A DNA stretch of 41,578 nucleotides from Intrasporangium calvum (GCF_028446585.1 NZ_JAPFQL010000019.1:1-41578), one strand, 5' to 3'; positions 31,723 through 40,019 are shown, numbered from the stretch's first letter. A program made the numbers and translations. The notes: generated by a model from the letters alone, not told the origin.

Positions 31723-34701
31723 TCACAGGCTTGGGCCGCCGGGACTTCGGCTGCGGTCGTGCTGAAGCCGTGCCTCCTCAGCCCGACTGTCAGCGTTGAT
31801 GCGCCGCCGGCGATCCACCTGAAGAACAGCCCCGCCTTGGGCAAGCCGACGCCATTCGGCCTGTATGGCCTCCTCCTCAGCCCGACGCGTCGCCGTGGCC
31901 GACAGCTCTGCGCCGCTGGTCCGGATGACTCCCTCCAGGATCTCGACCGGGTCCGCCTCGTTAATGTCCTCGTGGCTGGTTGCCACGTCCGGGTTGTAGG
32001 TCGTGTCGACGTAGAGCCGGTTGGATTCCCGACCGCGGGTCGCCATCACGTAGAGCGGCTCGCGCACCGTCGCAGCGCTGACGTAGGCGTGCGCCGTGTC
32101 GACCGTCCGGCCCTGCGCACGGTGCGCCGTGCTGGCGTATCCGAGCTCGACGTGCGCCTGAACGTACGCCGCTGGCAACTGCGCGACCGCTCCCCCGCCG
32201 GCGCGCCGCACCCGCATCGAACCGTCCGCGCCGAGGGCCTGAACGATCCAGTCGTCGCCGTTCTTGACCCACCCGCGTCCGGCCACCAGGGCCCGATGGT
32301 TGTGACGGGTCACGACCACGTCACCCACGCCGACCGTGACACCGTCGACGAGCCGCACCCCTTCCGGAGCAACCTCGCCGACCTCTACGCGGTGCGCCCG
32401 CGCGCGGGCGTTCAGGTCCGCGACGGTCTCGGCGTCGGCGGCGAGCATCAGTGACGCCCGCCCAGCGCGGACATCGGTCAGCCAGCCGTCGAAGATGAGG
32501 TCGATCATGTCCTCGCGCCCGCCGGACTCGACCCGCCCATGCTGCACGTAGGCAGCGGCGACGGACGGTCTGCCGGCGCGGAGCTTCAGCGACGCGGCGC
32601 GTTCCCACTCGTTCCTGAATCGGCGCACGTCGTGCAGCGCGGGCGCGTCCAGCCGCGTGTCAACAAGCAGCTTGAAGGCGCCCCCAGCCTGCACCGGCGA
32701 AAGCTGGGCCCAGTCCCCCACCAGCAGTACCTTCGCGCGCGCCCGCGCGGCCGCGGACGTGATGTAGTCCAGGTCCATCGTGGCAGCCATGGATGCCTCG
32801 TCAACGATCACCAGCTGCCCCGGCCGCAGACTGAACCTGTCGTATGCCGCTGAGCTGGCTGCCGCTTGCTTCTGCAGTTCGCGGGTGGCTTGGGAGGGGT
32901 AGGCCCGAGCCAGCCGAGCGGCATACGACTCGATCTCCTGACGCCGTTCGGGGAGGCGACGGTGTTCGGTGATCCACTTGGCGGTGTTCTCGGTGGGGAC
33001 GCCGACGGCGTCGGCGAGGACCTCCGCTGCCGCGGCAGAGGGGGCCAGTCCGATGACCGAGCCTGCTCCGTGGGCTACTTCCCAGGCGGCGCGTACGCCG
33101 GCCATCGTGGTCGACTTGCCGGTGCCGGCGGCGCCGACGATCAGGTCGAGCCGGCGGCCGGATGTAACGACTGCGGACACCGCCGCGGCCTGCTCCGCCG
33201 AGAGCACCTTCCGGCCAGCCGCGACCACCTCGGCGGGGTCCGGCTCGGCGGGCGTGGGTGCGGTCGGCGCGCCGGTGACAGCCGCTGCGTCGAGGAGGCG
33301 AGCTTCGGCGTCGAGGAGTTCCTGGGTGGCGTAGAGCTCGCTGTTGCGGGCCCGGAACTTGCTCGACCCGTCCGGGCGCTGCAGCGCGTCGGGGACCAGC
33401 CCAACCTCTGGTGGAGTGAGCATGACGGCCCGCCCAGCGGCATACGTCGCGGTCTTCTCGGCGACCGCAACCCGGTCAGCTGTGGTGGCGAAGCGGACCC
33501 CGTGCAGCTCGCGCAGGGTTTCGGCGAGCAGGTTGGCGCGGGTGAAAGTGGCGCGCTTGTCGGCGACCTTGGTCAGCACGACGGTCGCGAGGTCGCGCAG
33601 CAATCCGTCGTCGAGATCGGCCGCGGCCACCAGCCGCGGCGGGGTGCGCTTCGCGAGGTTTCCGACCCAGCTCTCAGGGTCGGCGCCGACGAAAGGGCGC
33701 GCGCGGTCCTTCCACTCGGTGATCAGTTCCCGCAGGGGTCGGACGTGCTTGTCCCCGCGGGTGGCGAGGGTAGCCTGCTGCCGCATCTGGATGACTTCGC
33801 GGGCGGTGGGCTGCCGGCCGTGCGCCGCGGCGAACGCGGCGACGAGGTCGTCCTTGGCGGCCTCGATCGCGCTCGAGCGTTGGGAGAAGTGCTCCCGCAG
33901 CTCCTGTGAGACGCCGTCGACCTCCCATTTCGGTTCGGCCGACCGGCGGCGCTGCTCCGGCGTCCAGCCCCAGCCGAGCTCGGCGGTCAACCCGTCGGCG
34001 AGGACCCCGTTGTACAGCTCGGACATGCCGACCGCGGCGCGGTAGAGAGCCTTAGAGTCGAGGGTGCGCCACGCCCCGTCCGTGACGGCCTGGACGCGGT
34101 TGAGGACCACGACGTGGGTGTGCAGCTGCGGGTCGCCGGCGCGGGAGTCCCAGTGGTCGAACGCGGTCGCAATGATGCCTCGGATGTCCTCCTGGACCAC
34201 GCCACCCTTGCCCATCCGGGTGGCGAAGACCTGGCTCTCGCCGTAGGCAATGACGGCCTCGAGGGCGCGCCGGTGGGCGGCGTAAATGCGGGCGCGGGTG
34301 GGGTCGTCGGCGAGCGCCCACGCTACAGAGACGGACTTCGGCGCGGAGAACGTCAGGTCGAAACCGGCGACGGTCTGCGGCGGCCTCTTGGGCCTTCCGA
34401 GGTGGTCGACGGCTTGGGTGCGGTGGGCGGGTGGGGCCTGGCCGAGCTGCTCGCCGGTGACGGGGTCCTGGAGCACGCCCAGCATCCGCCACAGGTGCTC
34501 CTCCGTGACGACCGAGCCAGCCTGGACGCCTTGACCATTGTTGAGGCCAGCGAGGCCGGCGCCGAGGAACCTGCCGGGCGGGGTGCCTTCGGCGGCGTAG
34601 TACGCCTGCAGCCCGGCCGCCGGGCCGGCCTGGTCCATCCGGGCCACGGAGGACATCAGGTAGCGGTACCCCGCTCCCAGCGTCATCCGCCTGATGGACA
34701 T
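31723..34701 (-). CDS. MobF-family conjugative relaxase-helicase (TraA/TrwC-like)
   Basis: This 992-residue protein would nick DNA at oriT and unwind it during transfer. The N-terminal TrwC relaxase domain has candidate catalytic tyrosines in GAGYRYL (residues 12 and 14) and the HUH-type motif QLHTHVVVLN (His194, His196). The RecD-like helicase part has Walker A VGAAGTGKSTT near residue 525 and Walker B VIVDEASM. I chose ATG 34701, since the longer open frame has no similarity before MSIRRMTLG. Actinobacterial homologues usually run well beyond 1000 residues. Here the end (after about AEWRRLAQ) turns into Arg-rich sequence and meets the next gene, so the C-terminus is probably truncated. Core motifs are intact. 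Confidence 0.88.
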   Translation of the reverse strand: MSIRRMTLGAGYRYLMSSVARMDQAGPAAGLQAYYAAEGTPPGRFLGAGLAGLNNGQGVQAGSVVTEEHLWRMLGVLQDPVTGEQLGQAPPAHRTQAVDHLGRPKRPPQTVAGFDLTFSAPKSVSVAWALADDPTRARIYAAHRRALEAVIAYGESQVFATRMGKGGVVQEDIRGIIATAFDHWDSRAGDPQLHTHVVVLNRVQAVTDGAWRTLDSKALYRAAVGMSELYNGVLADGLTAELGWGWTPEQRRRSAEPKWEVDGVSQELREHFSQRSSAIEAAKDDLVAAFAAAHGRQPTAREVIQMRQQATLATRGDKHVRPLRELITEWKDRARPFVGADPESWVGNLAKRTPPRLVAAADLDDGLLRDLATVVLTKVADKRATFTRANLLAETLRELHGVRFATTADRVAVAEKTATYAAGRAVMLTPPEVGLVPDALQRPDGSSKFRARNSELYATQELLDAEARLLDAAAVTGAPTAPTPAEPDPAEVVAAGRKVLSAEQAAAVSAVVTSGRRLDLIVGAAGTGKSTTMAGVRAAWEVAHGAGSVIGLAPSAAAAEVLADAVGVPTENTAKWITEHRRLPERRQEIESYAARLARAYPSQATRELQKQAAASSAAYDRFSLRPGQLVIVDEASMAATMDLDYITSAAARARAKVLLVGDWAQLSPVQAGGAFKLLVDTRLDAPALHDVRRFRNEWERAASLKLRAGRPSVAAAYVQHGRVESGGREDMIDLIFDGWLTDVRAGRASLMLAADAETVADLNARARAHRVEVGEVAPEGVRLVDGVTVGVGDVVVTRHNHRALVAGRGWVKNGDDWIVQALGADGSMRVRRAGGGAVAQLPAAYVQAHVELGYASTAHRAQGRTVDTAHAYVSAATVREPLYVMATRGRESNRLYVDTTYNPDVATSHEDINEADPVEILEGVIRTSGAELSATATRRAEEEAIQAEWRRLAQGGAVLQVDRRRRINADSRAEEARLQHDRSRSPGGPSL

Positions 34702-34835
34702 CGTCACGGTTCGGTTCACGGGCCGGGCGGGGCACCACCGGGCCACCCGCGCAGCGGGTGCCAGACGTGTGGCTCGAGGGCTTGGCTGGGTGGCCCGGGG
34801 GCAGTGGCAAGGGGGTACGGCGGTGGGCGGGCGGT
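34702..34835. promoter_or_regulatory. Candidate oriT region
   Basis: The 134-bp gap between the relaxase and its small upstream gene is very GC-rich and contains a hairpin ACCCGC-GCA-GCGGGT (34745-34759). MobF origins commonly lie next to the relaxase gene and contain such repeats. No nick site can be identified from sequence alone. Confidence 0.3.
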
Positions 34836-35114
34836 TCAGGGGCTGACCGTGTCGGCGGGGCGGAGGAAGCGTGCGGAGAGCCAGGTGTGAACGGTGGTCG
34901 AGGTCGAGCCTTCGGAGACGACGTAGACGACGAGCGCGGTCCAGTCGCCGGCAGGCTGATCCCGACGCCACTCGACGATCACGCCTGGCCACGGGCCCGG
35001 GTGGTCCGCCGGCCCCTCCACCCAGCAGTGACGGCGGCTCGCTCGTGGGGGTGGAGCCAGCCCGGGCGTGACCACGGGGCGGTCGCGCAGCGGCACCCCG
35101 CGCCCACGTCCCAT
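34836..35114 (-). CDS. Small conserved protein upstream of the relaxase
   Basis: The 92-residue product begins after AGGAGG (ATG 35114) and contains HCWVEGPADHPGPWPGVIVEW and WTALVVYVV, a pattern I recall from small proteins encoded just before MobF relaxases in actinobacteria. It is Trp/Pro-rich with a basic N-terminus and no signal peptide or membrane helix. The partner relaxase suggests a role in transfer, perhaps as an accessory factor. It is divergently transcribed from the coiled-coil gene across an SOS box. Confidence 0.6.
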   Translation of the reverse strand: MGRGRGVPLRDRPVVTPGLAPPPRASRRHCWVEGPADHPGPWPGVIVEWRRDQPAGDWTALVVYVVSEGSTSTTVHTWLSARFLRPADTVSP

Positions 35115-35146
35115 GCCTCCTGCCATCCACCCATTGTGACGCTTCT

Positions 35147-35162
35147 TCGAACGGTTGTTCGA
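35147..35162. promoter_or_regulatory. Perfect actinobacterial SOS (LexA) box
   Basis: TCGAAC-GGTT-GTTCGA is an exact match to the mycobacterial/actinobacterial LexA consensus TCGAAC-N4-GTTCGA. It lies in the 121-bp gap between the divergent relaxase operon (start 35114, minus) and the small coiled-coil gene (start 35236, plus). LexA bound here could repress both, with release on DNA damage. Confidence 0.8.
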
Positions 35163-35235
35163 GCCGGTGCAAATAGTGGCCCGTGCCGCACGTAGGACCT
35201 GCGACCATGCACATCCCACATCGGAGGCGAACCTC

Positions 35236-35544
35236 ATGTGCCCACTCCCCGTCGACCCCGACGCACGCAAGCGACTCCAGGACGCCCAGCGCGCCGAAGC
35301 CGAAGCCCTCAAGTCCGTCGAGCTCGCCACGCGAGCGCGTGACCGCGTCCAGCGCAAGCTCGACACGGCCAACGCCGAGCTCGACGCTGCCAAGTCGACC
35401 CTGATCGAGGGCTCGGGCATCAGCAGAGCGGCGCTCTTGCTCGCCGAGGAGGAGAGTGATCTTCGCCGGATCCGCCGGCTCGCGTCACGGGATGTCGCGG
35501 GGAATCGCGCGTCTCGTCCAACAGGGTCTCAGCCGTCGATCTGA
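35236..35544 (+). CDS. Small coiled-coil protein
   Basis: This 102-residue protein starts at ATG 35236 with GGAGG 8 bp upstream. After MCPLPVDPDARKRLQDAQ it forms a heptad-rich helical stretch (ALKSVELATRARDRVQRKLD) that should make a coiled coil. The C-terminus is Arg/Ser-rich and unstructured. I do not recognise a family name. Small coiled-coil genes opposite MobF operons are common on actinobacterial elements, so a transfer-related or element-maintenance role is possible. It shares the SOS-box promoter region. Confidence 0.7.
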   Translation: MCPLPVDPDARKRLQDAQRAEAEALKSVELATRARDRVQRKLDTANAELDAAKSTLIEGSGISRAALLLAEEESDLRRIRRLASRDVAGNRASRPTGSQPSI

Positions 35545-35633
35545 GCCCTTCGGGCGTTGACCGGCGCGCTCCCCCTGACCAAAGTGGACGAAGATCGGCG
35601 ACACGCGCCCAAGCTCGCGCCCTGGGCGAAGAC

Positions 35634-36404
35634 ATGCATTCGGAGACCAACCGTCCCATGTTCATCGACATAGCCTTCGACTTCCGGACCGACGCGACAA
35701 CATCCGACCCGGACCAGAGCAGTCCCACGCTGCGGCGCTACCACCAACTCCTCTGGAGCAAACCGCTACCGAACGGTCACGAGTTCGGCCTCGATACGAC
35801 GACGCCCTGGACCTATCTGCACCATGCGTCGGATCTCGGCGAGTTCTTCCTCAGCAGCGACTCGGTGATCGCCACCTACAGCTTCCGGCCGTCCATGGCC
35901 GGGCTGATTGGACAGATCCCGCAGGCTGACGTCGAGCGATTCGAGAGGATCGGTTACACCATCGGCGGGATGATGATCTTCCCGAGCAACATGGTGGACG
36001 GGAAATGGACCATCAACATGGCCCGCGGGATGAATCGCCGGATCGGGGACCGCATGGACCTCACCCTCGAGTGCATTCGCCGCTACTACGCGGGTGACCC
36101 CCGGACGCCGCTTGGCGAAACGTTGGCGCGCTATTCCGAGTTCTTGGCGCTCTTTGGCGACTTCCGCGGCTACGTGGACTTCTTCCTGCTCCAGGATCTG
36201 GTCACCGACGACTACGGCGCAGTCGACTTCTTCTTGCCCTTCGACGACTTCGTGTCCCCCGCCATGCCGGCCGACCTCGACGCCTACACGCGGTTTCGCG
36301 ATGCCTCGATCCAGTTCGTTCTCGAGCGCAACAAGCGCATCGCGGCCTGGTGCGCGGAGCATCTCGCCCCCTCCCGAATCGAGGAGGAACCCCGTCGCCC
36401 GTGA
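35634..36404 (+). CDS. DUF6994 family protein
   Basis: The 256-residue protein matches a family I recall as DUF6994: FIDIAFDFRTDATTSDPDQS near the start, GGMMIFPSNMVDGKWTINMA in the middle and FFLLQDLVTDDYGAVDFFLP toward the end. It is cytosolic by composition and rich in Asp and aromatic residues. The DxD-containing segments might bind metal, but that is only a guess. Starts at ATG 35634 and ATG 35658 are both possible. The stop codon overlaps a GTG of the next frame. Function is unknown; such genes are frequent cargo on actinobacterial mobile elements. Confidence 0.75.
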   Translation: MHSETNRPMFIDIAFDFRTDATTSDPDQSSPTLRRYHQLLWSKPLPNGHEFGLDTTTPWTYLHHASDLGEFFLSSDSVIATYSFRPSMAGLIGQIPQADVERFERIGYTIGGMMIFPSNMVDGKWTINMARGMNRRIGDRMDLTLECIRRYYAGDPRTPLGETLARYSEFLALFGDFRGYVDFFLLQDLVTDDYGAVDFFLPFDDFVSPAMPADLDAYTRFRDASIQFVLERNKRIAAWCAEHLAPSRIEEEPRRP

Positions 36405-36463
36405 AGCAGCGTTGCAGGGACTGCTGCCGTGCGACCGTCCGCCCCCGCGGCTACGGTCAACGC

Positions 36464-36772
36464 ATGCCAGCCCGCCGCCGTCGCTCGCAGAGCGCGACAA
36501 CTCGGCGCCGCCGCGAAGCGTTCGCGGAGGCAGCGAAACTGGGCGGGATCGAGCCAGTGGAGCAGGTGCTACACGATCCACATGGTTGGCCGGTGATCCA
36601 GCCTGGCCAGGTCTTCGTGACTCGCGCTGGCTCCACGTTCCACACCGGCTGGTGCTCCACGGTCGTCAACGTGGCGGATGACCAGCCAGGCAGGTTGATC
36701 GTGGTCGAGCGTCACACGGTCGGCGGCCGGACGCAATGTCGGGATTGTCTTCGGGGCGATTACGTCCGCTGA
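36464..36772 (+). CDS. Small Cys/His protein, function unknown
   Basis: A 102-residue protein begins with an Arg-rich segment (MPARRRRSQSATTRRRR) and has a folded core with FHTGWCSTVVNV and a C-terminal CRDC. The His, three Cys and aromatic residues could bind zinc. The frame is open from GTG 36401, which overlaps the DUF6994 stop by 4 bp, so the start may be there, adding CRDCCRA and with it a second CRDC. Neither site has a strong ribosome-binding site. I cannot assign a family. Confidence 0.5.
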   Translation: MPARRRRSQSATTRRRREAFAEAAKLGGIEPVEQVLHDPHGWPVIQPGQVFVTRAGSTFHTGWCSTVVNVADDQPGRLIVVERHTVGGRTQCRDCLRGDYVR

Positions 36773-36871
36773 CCGACCGGCACGGCGTCGCCGCCGATTT
36801 CCGAGACCCGCAGTCGCGTGAGCCTCGGCGTGAGTCTGTAATGGTGCGCGATCCATTCCTCCAGAGGTCGC

Positions 36872-37213
36872 TCAGTCTGAGGGCCAGCGGATGGTGAGCA
36901 TGACCGAGTCCTCCAGCGCTTTCCACGCGTGGACTACTCCCGGGCCCCACATCACGTAGTCCCCTGGCTTCGAGAGCTCGACCTCGCGGTCGGGCAGCTT
37001 CTGCACGAACCGTCCCGAGATGAGGAACATGATCGAGGTCCTGGTCTCGCCTGTCGTCCACTCCGGGCGCTCCTCGCCGGCTGCGTGCGCTCCCCACTTG
37101 ATCTCGACGTCGTTGGAGTTGCGGATGCTGTCGGCCGGCTCGATGAAGTTGCCGACGATCCACCCACGGTAGGGGCTGCCATCTTCGTAGGCGTTTCCTG
37201 CGGCGATGCTCAC
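36872..37213 (-). CDS. Small cupin-like protein
   Basis: The 113-residue product has a single cupin-like barrel: EIKWGAHAAGEERPEW, SIMFLISGRFVQKL, and the second cupin motif PGDYVMWGPGVVHAW. Close relatives are, as I recall, sometimes labelled signal peptidase in error. Possible metal ligands are the His in each motif. It starts with GTG in a GTGA overlap with the upstream regulator gene, so the two are one operon. A ligand-sensing or small-molecule-modifying role with that regulator is plausible. Confidence 0.65.
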   Translation of the reverse strand: MSIAAGNAYEDGSPYRGWIVGNFIEPADSIRNSNDVEIKWGAHAAGEERPEWTTGETRTSIMFLISGRFVQKLPDREVELSKPGDYVMWGPGVVHAWKALEDSVMLTIRWPSD

Positions 37214-38763
37214 GTCTGGACTCCGATCTCGAGGGGAGGCAGCCTCACCCTGTCGGGGCTCAGCTCGGCCAGTCGTCGCAACCCTAGTGCGAACGCGACC
37301 AGCCCCTCGTCGGACCAATCCGGCTCATTGAGCAGTGCCGCAAGTCCGTCGCGGTCTAGCGAGGAGAAGGCCCGAAGGCGCGCTGCCTCCCAGTTGGCCT
37401 CGACTGCTCCGCCATGCCGGATCCAGAACGTCTCGTCGTGCACGGCCATGACGGAGGCGAACTCGTAGTTCCCGCTCATCAGGTTGTACCCGAACCCGGT
37501 CATCTGCAGGTCCCAGTCGGGCGACTTGCACAGCCACCTCATCGGCTCGCTCAGCCGGCTTGGGTGCATGGGGTCAGCGGCTGCGTCATTCGACCCGACA
37601 TCGAGTTCGTCCCGGCCCAGGAGCTCTTCCTCGAGCTCGCGCAGCAGCGTGCGTCCCACGCCGACGTCGCCTGCCACGTCGTTGATCGGCTGATGGAAGC
37701 ACTTCGGGATCACTGCGAGGCGGCCCGTCGCGTTTACGACCCGCGGGCTGCGCTCCTGGATCAGCAGCAGGTAGTCGCCCGGGCGTCCGCCGGCCCCTGG
37801 TCGAGCGAAGGCGCACAGGGCCTGCGCTCCCCCGGCGCAGAGCCTCCCCGTCGGCTCGAGCACCGCTCCGATCGACGGGAGCAATGCCTCCCGCAGCGGC
37901 AGCCCCTCGCTACGGCCGAGCGCGGAGTCGGCCACCTCGGCCTCGAGGACATCCCAGGTCAGGGCGTAGTGCGCGAAGGTGTCGACCGCGAACTCCGTCC
38001 CCGTGGCGAGCTCGCCCTCGGGTGCCCGCAGCAATCGGTAGACCGGTGCATCGACGAACCTCGTGCGCCCGACGAGGATCTCCGCCACGCGCTGCAACGC
38101 GGCATCGGCGATCGCCGGACTGACGGGCACGTCGTCGGCGGGCATCCCATGGACGAGCTCGAACGCGCCGGTCTCTTCCCGCAGGTCGAGTCGCCCCGCG
38201 AGCCATTCCTTCCGGGACAGGATCGTGGTCGCGTGTCGGCGGGGGCCACCGTGGACGCTCACGTTCCCGTACCCCGGGGGCGGGTCGCCGTAGAAGTCGC
38301 GCACCACCTGCGCAGCGCACGAGCGGTCGACTGTCCCGCGCGCCCTGGCACCCTCGCGGACTCGTGCGGCACCGACTCCGCCGAGGAGCGCCTCGACGTC
38401 GCGGCGTGATATCCCGGACGGTTCGTGTCGTATGCCGTCCAGCCAGTCGAGCGCGGACGCGATGTGCCGGTCCGCGTCCAGGCGTCGACGCAAGGGCTCG
38501 GAGCGTTCTCGCCCTTGGCCATCGGGCACGTCGCCGCGCAGTTGGGCGAAGCGATGCTTCACGTCGTCGCCGGCGCGGTCGAGCATGGTGTCCAGAGCCT
38601 GCTGCATCTCCAGCGTCAAGCGCATCGCAGAGTTGGCATGCCACTTGGCGATGGTCCGAGGCGCAGCCCCGAGCTTCTCGGCGAAGGCCTCGTTGGTCAG
38701 GCGCATCGCCTGCTGCAGCTGGCAGGCCTCGGGCGGGCGCCACTCCGCGACAACCACTCTCAT
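37210..38763 (-). CDS. HTH regulator with Nudix-like C-terminal region
   Basis: This 517-residue protein has an N-terminal XRE-type helix-turn-helix (LTNEAFAEKLGAAPRTIAKW, residues about 23-42), a long middle region, and a C-terminal part around residues 330-420 resembling a Nudix fold: GDYLLLIQER and RELEEELLG. The Nudix box departs from the consensus (spacing off by one and no clear GX5E), so it may bind rather than cleave nucleotides. GGGGGAG precedes ATG 38763. It is coupled to the cupin-like gene by a GTGA overlap. Pairs of this kind occur in Streptomyces-type genomes. It may sense a nucleotide-linked signal. Confidence 0.65.
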   Translation of the reverse strand: MRVVVAEWRPPEACQLQQAMRLTNEAFAEKLGAAPRTIAKWHANSAMRLTLEMQQALDTMLDRAGDDVKHRFAQLRGDVPDGQGRERSEPLRRRLDADRHIASALDWLDGIRHEPSGISRRDVEALLGGVGAARVREGARARGTVDRSCAAQVVRDFYGDPPPGYGNVSVHGGPRRHATTILSRKEWLAGRLDLREETGAFELVHGMPADDVPVSPAIADAALQRVAEILVGRTRFVDAPVYRLLRAPEGELATGTEFAVDTFAHYALTWDVLEAEVADSALGRSEGLPLREALLPSIGAVLEPTGRLCAGGAQALCAFARPGAGGRPGDYLLLIQERSPRVVNATGRLAVIPKCFHQPINDVAGDVGVGRTLLRELEEELLGRDELDVGSNDAAADPMHPSRLSEPMRWLCKSPDWDLQMTGFGYNLMSGNYEFASVMAVHDETFWIRHGGAVEANWEAARLRAFSSLDRDGLAALLNEPDWSDEGLVAFALGLRRLAELSPDRVRLPPLEIGVQT

Positions 38764-38820
38764 GGTGCTCCCCCTTGATCGGTCATGAGCGCGACGCGTG
38801 GCCGGGTGCATTGCCAGTGC

Positions 38821-38846
38821 ACTCCCGGTTCATGGTGACCGGGAGT
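38821..38846. promoter_or_regulatory. 9-bp dyad upstream of the HTH/Nudix-like regulator
   Basis: ACTCCCGGT (38821-38829) and ACCGGGAGT (38838-38846) form a perfect inverted repeat with an 8-bp spacer, about 58 bp upstream of the regulator start. It is well placed as an autoregulatory operator. Confidence 0.5.
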
Positions 38847-39035
38847 GATGGCTGGCTGACTTGGGGTCATGGATCGGTGGGTGCGTCGATGGCGCGGCGC
38901 AGCGGACACGCTTGGCTCGCAGAGCGATTCCTTCGTGATGCGTCTGACAGGACTCACGCCGTCCTCCCTTGCCTCGACCGGTTGCTGGGCATTTTGCCCG
39001 CTACCGGTGACCGCCGCCGGGCCGCGAGCGCCTTC

Positions 39036-39074
39036 TGTGGATAACCGAGTTCATAGCTGAAGTAGTTGTCCACA
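39036..39074. promoter_or_regulatory. Pair of inverted DnaA boxes
   Basis: TGTGGATAA (39036-39044, the perfect TTATCCACA box on the minus strand) and TTGTCCACA (39066-39074, a strong box in high-GC actinobacteria) face each other 21 bp apart. They could be a small replication origin of the element or a DnaA-regulated promoter for the genes at 39175. Confidence 0.5.
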
Positions 39075-39174
39075 GATTGATCGCCGCCTCGGCAAACCGC
39101 CCTTCGGGTGGAGGAGAACTGATAAATGCCCGGTGCCTGCCGGCGCCCCGAGCGAGACAAGCAAGGAGCTTGGC

Positions 39175-39588
39175 ATGAAGCAGAACGAGATCAGGGGTCA
39201 CCTCGTCGCCGAAGCCTTGGCGGCATGCCCCACTCTCAGCAAAGGGACACCGGAATACGACAGACTTTGGCGGGCGGTCGAACTGGGGATCTGCACTCGC
39301 GGCCTCTGCTTGGTGACGCCCTTGGGGTCCTCCTCAAGCATCGCCGTCACGGAAGACCACGCCATGGTCGAGCTGCTCGCGGCCATGGAGTGGCTCGTTG
39401 CCCACGCTGGCGAGGCCCGCGCCTTGACGCCGATCGAGCTGTACATCAAGCTCCGGGGCGTCGCCACGCGAGGGGCCTCCGGCTCAGCCAGGGCAGCGCA
39501 GGCCGACGCGCTGCACGGGCTGACCAACGTCTCCCCCGGCGACCCGGTCATCTTCGTCGACTCCGACTCGCTGGAGGACGCGTCATGA
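39175..39588 (+). CDS. Unknown protein, first of a coupled pair
   Basis: This 137-residue protein starts at ATG 39175 after AAGGAGCTTGGC; a GTG at 39133 is possible but lacks this site. It has no signal peptide or membrane segment. Features include LAACPTLSKGTPEYDRLWRA and a C-terminal acidic tail (DPVIFVDSDSLEDAS). I do not recognise a family. It overlaps the next gene by 4 bp and lies beside two DnaA boxes, so element maintenance is one possibility. Confidence 0.6.
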   Translation: MKQNEIRGHLVAEALAACPTLSKGTPEYDRLWRAVELGICTRGLCLVTPLGSSSSIAVTEDHAMVELLAAMEWLVAHAGEARALTPIELYIKLRGVATRGASGSARAAQADALHGLTNVSPGDPVIFVDSDSLEDAS

Positions 39589-40019
39589 TCGCCTCCGACA
39601 CCTTCGAGGGATGGGCCGCGGAGCAGCTCGGCCTCACCGACGACGACATCGACGTGATGCAGCTTGAGCCAGTGCTCGACGTGTTCATCTCGCGAATGGA
39701 AGATGCGCGAGCTCGCGGTGCCGACGACCCGCTCAAGACCATCACGGCCAAGGTGGCCGGAGGAAACTCGCGTGCCTGCACCAAGCGCATGCTCCAGCAG
39801 CTCGGCTTCGCGCCCGCCGCACGACGGGCCCTCCATCGGCTCCTGGCCGGGTCGCCGTCGGGCTGGCCAGGACTCCTGCGTCTCTTCGCCGAGCAGGCAG
39901 AGCTGACCCGCACGCAACGGCACTACGCCCGTCGCCAGGTGCAGATCGTCCGCTCTCAGGCCACCGGGTCGCGCAACGGCTCGAGTGCCGCGTGCTCCGC
40001 CAGTGCGGTCACTCCGTAG
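39585..40019 (+). CDS. Unknown protein, second of a coupled pair
   Basis: The 144-residue product starts in an ATGA overlap with the preceding gene. The acidic N-terminal half (LTDDDIDVMQLEPVLDVFIS) leads into a basic, helix-rich C-terminal half (TKRMLQQLGFAPAARRAL). The last 20 codons overlap a minus-strand frame. No family was recognised. With its partner it may form a two-protein unit of the element. Confidence 0.55.
   Translation: MIASDTFEGWAAEQLGLTDDDIDVMQLEPVLDVFISRMEDARARGADDPLKTITAKVAGGNSRACTKRMLQQLGFAPAARRALHRLLAGSPSGWPGLLRLFAEQAELTRTQRHYARRQVQIVRSQATGSRNGSSAACSASAVTP

Larger units (their letters stand above)
38764..39174. other. Intergenic region with a long dyad and DnaA boxes
   Basis: This 411-bp gap separates the divergent regulator and the unknown gene pair. 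It holds a 9-bp dyad (38821-38846), two DnaA boxes (39036-39074) and the AAGGAG ribosome-binding site of the next gene. Short frames through it have no similarity. Confidence 0.55.

Noticed and set aside
34836-35420. Longer minus-strand frame (194 codons) over the SOS box
   Set aside because: The AGGAGG before ATG 35114 and the similarity only after it support the short 92-aa protein; the longer version would translate the promoter region.
26-39059. A 13-mer (GAGTTCATAGCTG) shared by the left edge and the DnaA-box region, considered as an att repeat
   Set aside because: Matches of this length are expected by chance in 41 kb, and neither copy lies in a tRNA or other known att context.
38869-39060. 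Short frames across the DnaA-box region
   Set aside because: No ribosome-binding site or family similarity, and overlap with regulatory repeats.
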